64,000 bases of DNA from an uncultured Clostridium sp. (GTDB lineage: Bacteria; Bacillota; Clostridia; TANB77; CAG-508): contig CAMKEH010000002.1 in the NCBI GenBank assembly GCA_946411515.1, positions 62,001 to 126,000 of the forward strand, read 5' to 3'. Under the pieces are notes generated by a model. The model was not told where the DNA came from. It saw only the letters and a list, made by a program, of their open reading frames with translations, and made no database searches. Shown one piece after another: positions 57,314-64,000 of this stretch. Both the position numbers and the translations under genes were made by a program. Numbering within the stretch: position 1 is the first letter of the stretch; each line of letters begins with the position of its first letter.

Positions 57314-57770
57314 TTATTCTATTTTCCCACAAGCAATTTTAGTTCCAGAATTTCCAGAGGGCTGACTTGTAAAGTCATCTGGCATATCATGGATTATTAT
57401 GACTTTACCAATTATATTACTTATTTTAAATTTGTTTGTTAAAACACTAATATAAGCATAACCATTATTTTCAATTAATGGTGGTAAATCTCCAACATGA
57501 AATGGATGAGGACAATTGTTAGGATTATAATGTGACTTTGCATTTGCAAACTCATCTTCTAAGTTTCCTGTACAAGAAGTTCCGTTCATGAATATGACAT
57601 GCAAAAAATCTACCGTTACACGTATTAGAAGATGTAGGAAGACCATTGACTTTTATAGTTATAATTACACCATCTTTAGTTTCTTTGAAATATGTAAATC
57701 CATTTATATTTGGATATTTTTTACCACCTTTTATGTGAGCTTTTGCATCATGAAAAATAGATGAAAACAT
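57314..57770 (-). CDS. sodC: Copper/zinc superoxide dismutase-like protein (one CGG +1 site)
   Basis: A 151-residue SodC-like protein; ATG at 57770 (complement) with AGAGGTG. The metal His pair is in FFACHIHE, then comes CGG (complement of 57582-57584). Dropping the C gives GTSCTGNLEDEFANAKSHYN, and later NCPHPFHVGDLPPL, VIIIHDMPDDF and SGTKIACG, all SodC features. No signal peptide is visible, unlike most bacterial SodC, so it may be cytoplasmic; this form occurs in Clostridia. It would remove superoxide on air exposure. It converges with pyrI, with 3 bases between stops. Confidence 0.85.
57582..57584 (-). other. CGG +1 recoding site, sodC
   Basis: Context GAA-CGG-A on the minus strand, directly after the metal-binding HIHE. 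The +1 frame gives HIHEGTSCTG; without it the active site is lost. Confidence 0.9.
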
Positions 57771-57861
57771 AATAAACACCTCTATAAAAATAAAATTTAT
57801 ATTAATATTTTATGGTAGAAAATATTAATGTGTTAAAAAAGAAAAGGAAAATAAGAATAAA

Positions 57862-58515
57862 ATGAATAATTATATAGATTTTAAAAATGAAAAAGACTAT
57901 GAAAAGCTAAAAGAAGTAGCTAATGTTATAAAACAGGGAGGAATTGTAATATTTCCTACAGAAACAGTATATGGAATAGGTACAAATGGATTAGATGAAG
58001 TAGCAATAGAAAAACTTTATAAGATTAAAGAAAGGCCATTAAATAAGCCAATAAGCCTATTAGTATCAGACTTTGAAATGATAAAAAAAGTAACAAAAGG
58101 TATAAGTGATATAGAATATAAGATTATGAAAAAATTTTTTCCGGGACCACTTACAATTATATTGAAAAAAAGAGATATTGTCCCTGATATTTTAACAAAT
58201 GGTGGAGATACTGTTGGAATTCGTATGCCAGACAGTGAAATAACAAGAAAATTAATAGAATATGTGGGACTACCAATTGCTACTACCAGTGCTAATATTT
58301 CAGGAGAAAAGAGTGGGACAAATATAGAGGATATAATGAAAGATTTTGAAGGAAAAGTAGAATACTTTATTAATAATGGAGAAAGTAAGTTAGGAATTGG
58401 GTCAACTGTTGTTAAAGTTGTAGAAAATGATACAGTTATATTAAGAGAAGGAAATATTAAAAAAGAAGAAATAGGAAGAACATTGATATGTAACAAAAAT
58501 GAAATGAAAATGTAA
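57862..58515 (+). CDS. tsaC: L-threonylcarbamoyladenylate synthase (Sua5/YrdC family)
   Basis: A 217-residue YrdC-fold enzyme for the t6A modification of ANN-decoding tRNAs. GGIVIFPTETVYGIGTNG, ERPLNKPISLL, FFPGPLTIILKK, VGIRMPDS and ATTSANISGEKSG are intact. It has little beyond the YrdC domain, so it is TsaC-like rather than full Sua5. The ribosome binding site is weak (AAAGGAAAA, rather distant). It is the only tRNA-modification gene in the window. Confidence 0.92.
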   Translation: MNNYIDFKNEKDYEKLKEVANVIKQGGIVIFPTETVYGIGTNGLDEVAIEKLYKIKERPLNKPISLLVSDFEMIKKVTKGISDIEYKIMKKFFPGPLTIILKKRDIVPDILTNGGDTVGIRMPDSEITRKLIEYVGLPIATTSANISGEKSGTNIEDIMKDFEGKVEYFINNGESKLGIGSTVVKVVENDTVILREGNIKKEEIGRTLICNKNEMKM

Positions 58516-58578
58516 TAAATTAAGATTATTATATATGATATAATTTATATAGAGATATTTTAAAAGGAGAAATATAAA

Positions 58579-60711
58579 ATGATTAATATGAAAAAAATTA
58601 AAATAATTTTGCTGATAATATTTTATATATTAATTATATTTTCAGTTAGTTCATATGCTGATTTTCAAGATATTGAAATAAAAAAATCAAAAGAATTTGA
58701 AAAATGGGAAAACCTACCAGAAGAAGAAAAAAAAGAGACTATTCAACCTGTTTTTTCTGAAATACCTATTAAAGACTCAATAAAAAGATCAACTTATAAT
58801 ATACTTACTAGTCAAGTGGGAAATTCAATATATGGAGAAAAGTATGATTTGAGTAAAGAAATAAATATAAAGGTAAAAAATCAAAAACATATAAGAGGAT
58901 GTTGGGCTTTTTCTTATACAAGCATGGTTGAAACGACACTATTTAGAAAGTACAAAGATGAATATAGAGAATTTTCACCAATGCATGTAGATTATGTTGC
59001 GACAAGATTATATAATAAAAAACTAGGTAATGAAGGCATAGATTATATGACAATAGCATATAGCGCTAATAGATTGGGACCGGTCTATGAAAAAGATTTT
59101 CCTTTAGAGAGTGTATATGATGAAGAAAAAAATTCAAAGGATAATTACTATTTATCAGATGTTAATAGTGTATCAACGGATAAAGAAGATGTTGTAAAGA
59201 TTGAAGATATACAAATTTTCCCTAGAATATATAAAGAATTTGCTGATTCTAATATAAAATATTTTTCTGGTAATCAAGAAATATCGAAGGAGGAAGTGAC
59301 TCGAATTAGAGAACTGATTAAAAAACATATAAAAGAAAAAGGTGCAATAAGATCTAATATATATATGACTTTAAACGAAAATATGGAATTTTACAATCAG
59401 GAAACAAATGCTTATTATCATAATGACTTAGAAAAAATGCCTAATCACTCTATTACAATAGTTGGATGGGATGACGAATATCCGGTAGAAAATTTTAATG
59501 AAAAACATAGACCAATTAATAAAGGTGCATATATTGCTTTAAATTCTTATGGAAAAGACTTTGGTGATTCTGGATATTTCTATATATCATATGATGATGG
59601 AAATATAGATTATTATAGTATAGGTATAAATTCATTATCTATGTATGATAATGAAAATACAAAAGCAGATTATATATATCAATATGATGAATTAGGAGCA
59701 AATTATTCAATTCCATTCGACTTACCAGGTATTTATGCGGCAAATAAATTTAAAAAGAAATCTAATCAAGTAGAATATCTTGATGAAATAGGAATAAATA
59801 TATTAAATACGGAAGGAATTGAAGTTTATATATCAAAAGATGGAGAATTATTAAACTATGGTAATCCTGTAGCAGATTATACGGGAAATAATGCATTAGA
59901 AGCAGGATATCATATAATAAAATTAACATCTCCTATAAAATTAGAAAATGAAAATTTTGCAATTATTATTAAATATATAAATACAGAAGGAGCTAAAGTT
60001 CCTATAGAATGCAATTTTACAGACAGTAACATTTCTAATAAAACAACATACTATGATACTGCTTCATCAAATTTAGGTGAAAGTTATATATCAGCAGATG
60101 GAGAAAAATGGAGAGATATTGACGGATTAGCTATCAAAAGTGATTGTATATTAAAAAATACGAATGCTTGCATAAAGGCATTTACAAAATTAGCAAATTT
60201 AGAACCAGAAGACCAAGAACCAGAAGATGAAAAACCAGAAAATATTGTTAATGTAACAGGAGTAAGTTTAAATAAGGAAAAAGAAACAATAGAAGTAGGA
60301 GATAAAATTAATTTAGTAGCGACAATAAAACCCAATAATGCAACCAATAAAAATGTTGAATGGAAATCAAGTGATGAAAAAGTAGCAACAATTAGTAAAG
60401 AAGGAATAATAACAGCGATTACTGAAGGAAAAACAATAATTACAGTAACAACAGAAGATGGAAAATATACAGCGAATTGTGAAATAACAGTTACCAAAAA
60501 GACAAACACAGATGACGATATATATAAAGAAGATAATAATAATGAAACTATAATTAAAAATGAGAAATATGCAAAGGAAGATCATACAATAGCTAATAAA
60601 GAAGTATTGCCATTTACAGGAACAAAGGTTGTAGTTATTGTACTTATATTAATAATAATAGCAGGAGTAATATTCTATATAAATTATAAAAAATATAACG
60701 AAGTAAAATAA
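58579..60711 (+). CDS. Cell-wall-anchored C1-family cysteine protease with Ig-like domain
   Basis: A 710-residue secreted protease. Signal peptide at about 1-30; papain-type domain with Cys in IRGCWAFSYTSMVETT, His in NHSITIVGWDDEY and Asn in ALNSYGKDFGDSGYFYI. A second domain (about 360-530) of unknown role follows, then a BIG_2 Ig-like domain (VTGVSLNKEKETIEVGDKINL, VEWKSSDEKVATIS). The end has a complete sorting signal: LPFTGT, a hydrophobic span and KKYNEVK. It is a good substrate for the sortase at 48018. AAGGAGA precedes the ATG. Confidence 0.9.
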   Translation: MINMKKIKIILLIIFYILIIFSVSSYADFQDIEIKKSKEFEKWENLPEEEKKETIQPVFSEIPIKDSIKRSTYNILTSQVGNSIYGEKYDLSKEINIKVKNQKHIRGCWAFSYTSMVETTLFRKYKDEYREFSPMHVDYVATRLYNKKLGNEGIDYMTIAYSANRLGPVYEKDFPLESVYDEEKNSKDNYYLSDVNSVSTDKEDVVKIEDIQIFPRIYKEFADSNIKYFSGNQEISKEEVTRIRELIKKHIKEKGAIRSNIYMTLNENMEFYNQETNAYYHNDLEKMPNHSITIVGWDDEYPVENFNEKHRPINKGAYIALNSYGKDFGDSGYFYISYDDGNIDYYSIGINSLSMYDNENTKADYIYQYDELGANYSIPFDLPGIYAANKFKKKSNQVEYLDEIGINILNTEGIEVYISKDGELLNYGNPVADYTGNNALEAGYHIIKLTSPIKLENENFAIIIKYINTEGAKVPIECNFTDSNISNKTTYYDTASSNLGESYISADGEKWRDIDGLAIKSDCILKNTNACIKAFTKLANLEPEDQEPEDEKPENIVNVTGVSLNKEKETIEVGDKINLVATIKPNNATNKNVEWKSSDEKVATISKEGIITAITEGKTIITVTTEDGKYTANCEITVTKKTNTDDDIYKEDNNNETIIKNEKYAKEDHTIANKEVLPFTGTKVVVIVLILIIIAGVIFYINYKKYNEVK

Positions 60712-60734
60712 TAGTATATGTAAGAAACATAAAA

Positions 60735-60788
60735 TTTAAGTTTAAGATTTTAGAAACAATATAAGAAATCTTAAACTTATTTTTTATA
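60735..60788 (+). terminator. Terminator of the cysteine protease gene
   Basis: AAGTTTAAGATTT (60738-60750) pairs with AAATCTTAAACTT (60767-60779), then ATTTTTTATA. Confidence 0.75.
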
Positions 60789-60975
60789 TAAAGAATAGAA
60801 ATATATTTAATAAAATAAAATATATAATATATAGAAATAAAATATAAAAAATTAAGTATAAACTTTATAAAAAAGGCTATACAAAAAATAAAATTAGTTA
60901 TATAATGTAAACGAAAAATTGGCAGCAAAAATTTGGCGCCAGTGGTTTATTAATAATCGAAAGGATTGATAAAAA

Positions 60976-62448
60976 ATGGAATTAAAACAAATATTAGTAG
61001 GATTAGAAGGGCTAAAAGTAAAAGGAGATTTAAGCCTTGAAATTAAAGGGATTGAAAAAGATTCAAAAAATGTAAAAGAAGGATATTTATTTGTTGCTAT
61101 AAAAGGATTTACAGCAGATGGACATGATTTTATAACAGATGCAGTAAAAAATGGAGCAACTGCTATTTTGATTGAAGAAGGATGCGATTTAAAGAAAATA
61201 AAAGTACCTGCAAGTGCAACAGTTATAATGGCAAAAAACACAAGAGAAGCTTTAGCTATTTGTTCTAGTAACTTTTATGGAAATCCATCAAGTAAATTTA
61301 AATTAATTGGAGTGACAGGAACTAAAGGAAAAACAACAACAACTTTTATGATTAAAGAAATATTAGAAAAAGCAGGTAAAAAAGTTGGATTAATAGGTAC
61401 AATTGCTGTATATAGTAATGGTAAAAAAGTAAAGGATAGTGACAGAACAACACCTGAAAGTTTAGAATTACAAAAAATATTTAGTGATATGGTAAATGAA
61501 GGTGTAGAAGCTGTTGTAATGGAAGTTTCTTCACAAAGTTTAAAATTACATAGAGTAGATGGATGTCAGTTTGATATGGTGCTATTTACTAATTTTTCAG
61601 AAGATCATATTAGTCCAAATGAACATCCAGATATGGAAGACTACTTTAATTCAAAAATGAAATTATTTGAAATGTGCGATACAGGAATTGTAAATATAGA
61701 TGATTTACATGGAAATAAAATACCAAAATTATTTCCAAATAGTAATATAACAACTTATGGAATTGATAATTTTGCAAATGTGCTTGCAAAAGATATTACA
61801 ATAACAAATTCATATGTCGATTTTAGAGTAAAAATAACAGATAGAAACGAAAGAGTAAAAACTGGAATACCAGGAAGATTTAGTGTATATAATTCTTTAG
61901 CTGCTATATGTGTTGCGCAAAAATTTGGGGTTTCATCAGAAATTGTAAAAGAAGCTTTAGAGCAAGTTAGAGTTCCAGGAAGATCTGAGCTAGTTGATAA
62001 TAAGTTAGAAATACCTATAATGATTGACTATGCTCATTCTCCAGAAAGTTTACAAAATATTTTACAAGCAGTAAAAAGCTATACTAGAGGCAAAGTAATA
62101 AGCGTATTTGGATGTGGAGGAGATAGAGATAGTGGTAAAAGACCAGTTATGGGGGAAATATCAGGAAAAATTGCAGATTATACATTTATAACATCTGATA
62201 ATCCAAGAACAGAAGATCCTCAAAAAATAGTAGAGCAAATAGAAGAAGGAATAAAAAAGACAAAAGGAAAATATTCTGTAGTAGTAGATAGAACTGAAGC
62301 AATTAAGCAAGCTATAAAAATGGCTACTAAAAGAGATATTATTGTTTTGGCAGGCAAAGGACATGAACCATATCAAGAAATTAAGGGTGAAAAGTATCCT
62401 TATGATGAAAGAATTATAGTAAAAGATATCATAGAAAAATTAAAATAA
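60976..62448 (+). CDS. murE: UDP-N-acetylmuramoyl-L-alanyl-D-glutamate--2,6-diaminopimelate ligase
   Basis: A 490-residue Mur ligase. The ATP-binding loop is GVTGTKGKTTTTFMI, the domain signature is FTNFSEDHISPNEHPDMEDYF, and DNPRTEDP is the motif selecting meso-diaminopimelate, so the wall is of the DAP type. It adds the third residue of the stem peptide in the cytoplasm. The second block of the dcw cluster starts here. Confidence 0.94.
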   Translation: MELKQILVGLEGLKVKGDLSLEIKGIEKDSKNVKEGYLFVAIKGFTADGHDFITDAVKNGATAILIEEGCDLKKIKVPASATVIMAKNTREALAICSSNFYGNPSSKFKLIGVTGTKGKTTTTFMIKEILEKAGKKVGLIGTIAVYSNGKKVKDSDRTTPESLELQKIFSDMVNEGVEAVVMEVSSQSLKLHRVDGCQFDMVLFTNFSEDHISPNEHPDMEDYFNSKMKLFEMCDTGIVNIDDLHGNKIPKLFPNSNITTYGIDNFANVLAKDITITNSYVDFRVKITDRNERVKTGIPGRFSVYNSLAAICVAQKFGVSSEIVKEALEQVRVPGRSELVDNKLEIPIMIDYAHSPESLQNILQAVKSYTRGKVISVFGCGGDRDSGKRPVMGEISGKIADYTFITSDNPRTEDPQKIVEQIEEGIKKTKGKYSVVVDRTEAIKQAIKMATKRDIIVLAGKGHEPYQEIKGEKYPYDERIIVKDIIEKLK

Positions 62449-62471
62449 ACAATTAGAAGGGGTAGGAAAAA

Positions 62472-63452
62472 ATGAAATTAGAGACAATAATACTAATAAT
62501 TTCATTTGTAATATCAGTTATATTAGGAATTATTATTATACCAATATTGAAAAAATTAAAAGTAGGTCAAATAGAAAGAGATGATGGACCACAATCACAT
62601 TTAAAAAAACAAGGTACACCAACTATGGGTGGAATAATTATGATGCTTGCAATGATAATAGGAATAACAGGAACATATTTTTATTTAATGGCAGTAGATA
62701 TGTTAGAAGTTGCAAATAGATTATTTCCACTATTATTATTAACTATCGGATTTGGATTAATAGGATTTATAGATGATTTTAAAAAGTTAGTGTTAAAGAA
62801 CACAAAGGGATTAAAACCAAGCTATAAAATGCTAGGATTACTAATAATTTCAGTTGCTTATGTGCTATATTTAGTATATGGATTAAATTTAGGAACAGAT
62901 ACATATTTGCCTATTTTTAAACAATATATTGGAATGCCAGTTTATATTTATATTCCATTTGCAGTTATAGTAATACTTGCTACAACTAACGCTGTAAATT
63001 TGACAGATGGAATAGATGGACTTTCATCAATAGTATCTTCAATAATTATTACATGTTTAACTATTATTGGTGTAAGGCTAGTAATACCAGAAATATCTAT
63101 ATTTGGAAGTGCAGTAGTAGGATGTGCACTTGGATTTTTAATGTTTAATCTTCATCCTGCAAAAGTATTTATGGGAGATACTGGTTCACTATTTCTAGGA
63201 GGAGTAATATCTGCAATGGCGTTATACTTAAAAATGCCTATATTATTACTAGTAATAGCATTAGTTCCGGTATTAGAAACATTATCAGTAATTATTCAAG
63301 TAGCATATTTCAAAAAAACAGGAAATAGAATATTTAAAATGGCACCTTTACATCATCACTTTGAATTATCAGGATGGAAAGAAAGTAAAGTTGTTATAGT
63401 GTTTGGGCTTGCAACATTAATATTATGTGTTATAGGAATTTATATAATATAA
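62472..63452 (+). CDS. mraY: Phospho-N-acetylmuramoyl-pentapeptide transferase
   Basis: A 326-residue membrane enzyme with about ten spans that makes lipid I. GTPTMGGIIMML, LGFIDDFKK-type GFIDDFKKLVLKN, TNAVNLTDGIDGL, FMGDTGSLFLGG and APLHHHFELSGW are the conserved cytoplasmic motifs. It follows murE by 23 bases with AAGGGG before the start; murF is not between them. Confidence 0.95.
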   Translation: MKLETIILIISFVISVILGIIIIPILKKLKVGQIERDDGPQSHLKKQGTPTMGGIIMMLAMIIGITGTYFYLMAVDMLEVANRLFPLLLLTIGFGLIGFIDDFKKLVLKNTKGLKPSYKMLGLLIISVAYVLYLVYGLNLGTDTYLPIFKQYIGMPVYIYIPFAVIVILATTNAVNLTDGIDGLSSIVSSIIITCLTIIGVRLVIPEISIFGSAVVGCALGFLMFNLHPAKVFMGDTGSLFLGGVISAMALYLKMPILLLVIALVPVLETLSVIIQVAYFKKTGNRIFKMAPLHHHFELSGWKESKVVIVFGLATLILCVIGIYII

Positions 63453-63500
63453 AATTTCAAGGTTTTATTATTTTAAAAATTTAAGGAAGGAAATAGATAA

Positions 63501-64000
63501 ATGGCAAAAAAGAAAAAAGAAAAAAGTTTTTCAAGTTTTGTAAATAATCCAATGGATTTCACACTTTTAATAACAATATTTTTGTTATTATCAATTGGAT
63601 TAGTTATGGTACTATCTGCAAGTTCCCCTTCAGCACTAGCTGAAAGTGGTAATAGTTATGCGTTTTTCTCAAAACAATTGATTTTTGCAATATTGGGAAT
63701 TGTTGCAATGCTATTTATATCAAAAATAGATTATAGATTTTACCAAAAATTTTATAAACATTCTTGGTGGATTGCTTTAATATTACTTGCATTAGTATTA
63801 ATTGCTGGAAAAACAATTAATGGTGCAAAAAGATGGATTTATATAACAGAGACATTATCTTTTCAACCTTCTGAATTAGTAAAAATATTAATGATAGTAT
63901 TTTATGCAGGAATATTAACCAAAAATAGAGATGAGTTAGGAAAGTATGGAAAAGGATTTATAAAACATGTATGTTTACTACTCCCAATCATAGGCTTGTT
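63501..64000 (+). CDS. FtsW/SpoVE-type peptidoglycan glycosyltransferase (start only)
   Basis: The first 166 codons of a SEDS-family membrane protein; it runs past the window. AAGGAAGG precedes the ATG. DFTLLITIFLLLSIGLVMVLSASSPSA, YAFFSKQLIFAILG, and GAKRWIYITETLSFQPSELVKIL are typical. FtsW and SpoVE polymerise glycan at the septum or spore; which one this is cannot be decided here. No CGG occurs in the visible part. Confidence 0.9.
   Translation, partial: MAKKKKEKSFSSFVNNPMDFTLLITIFLLLSIGLVMVLSASSPSALAESGNSYAFFSKQLIFAILGIVAMLFISKIDYRFYQKFYKHSWWIALILLALVLIAGKTINGAKRWIYITETLSFQPSELVKILMIVFYAGILTKNRDELGKYGKGFIKHVCLLLPIIGL

Noticed and set aside
19599..57770. Nine independent pseudogenes
   Set aside because: The genes include core replication, translation and wall functions, each has exactly one kind of lesion, and no stop codons or deletions have accumulated on either side.
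19599..57770. CGG simply reassigned to another amino acid, as in some other bacteria
   Set aside because: A triplet reassignment would not change the frame; in all eleven cases the homologous sequence continues only in the +1 frame.
19599..57770. prfB-like +1 shift with internal Shine-Dalgarno and stop codon
   Set aside because: No site has a stop codon in the shift position, and no common upstream Shine-Dalgarno is seen.
1..64000. CRISPR arrays, tRNA or rRNA genes
   Set aside because: No regularly spaced repeat units and no cloverleaf or rRNA-like GC-rich conserved blocks were seen.

Overview
The window is AT-rich bacterial DNA with the gene content of an anaerobic, endospore-forming, uncultured-type Clostridia: pyruvate:ferredoxin oxidoreductase, SpoIIID, a SpoVD-type transpeptidase, sortases, AGA as the main arginine codon, and several secreted proteins with the same pilin-like N-terminus. 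The exact lineage cannot be read from the sequence.

Layout. 1-9.9 kb: end of a CwlD-type amidase, a membrane protein, an 8.1 kb NdvB-type glucan synthase/phosphorylase gene and a YgjV-like membrane protein. 9.9-14 kb, minus strand: porCDAB and a pilin-like secreted protein. 14-23.7 kb: orphan PemK/MazF toxin, an acquired-looking purB, a DUF5050-type protein, scpB, proS, a Bro-N/DinD + DUF1016 nuclease pair and a small (p)ppGpp synthetase. 23.8-29.5 kb: dnaG-rpoD and a two-component system. 29.5-41.7 kb is accessory: an XRE regulator with a GLUG-repeat surface protein, an Rpn-type nuclease, a sortase with its thioester/Cna-B substrate, decayed KilA-N and winged-helix fragments, a CBS-domain transporter, a WG-repeat protein and a diversity-generating-retroelement (DGR) type variable protein. 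41.8-49.6 kb: patatin, cysteine desulfurase, FAD protein, TspO, SpoIIID, transglycosylase, sortase, peptidase. 49.6-64 kb: an XRE regulator, then a dcw cluster (mraZ-rsmH-ftsL-spoVD ... murE-mraY-ftsW) split by glyA, pyrBI, sodC, tsaC and a cell-wall cysteine protease.

Main observation. Eleven times a gene is broken by one extra C, and each time the break is an in-frame CGG codon directly followed by A or T. Dropping the C, or reading CGGN as one four-base codon, gives glycine and restores the family sequence: proS, dnaG, rsmH, spoVD (twice), an FAD protein, sodC, a peptidase, a GLUG protein (twice) and a sortase substrate. Reading every CGG triplet in the coding regions, I found no CGG used as an ordinary arginine codon. 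The preceding codons are varied, so the signal is the CGG itself. This points to a lineage in which CGG is lost as an arginine codon and CGGN is decoded as glycine with a +1 shift, perhaps by a tRNA-Gly with an enlarged anticodon loop. It affects replication, translation and cell-wall genes, and a standard gene finder would call all of them pseudogenes.

Other points: an orphan DGR variable region with no reverse transcriptase nearby, two possible -1 slippery A-runs, amber codons at aromatic positions in accessory genes, a promoter embedded in an inverted repeat beside an XRE regulator, and a possible three-way-junction RNA downstream of the MazF-like gene.
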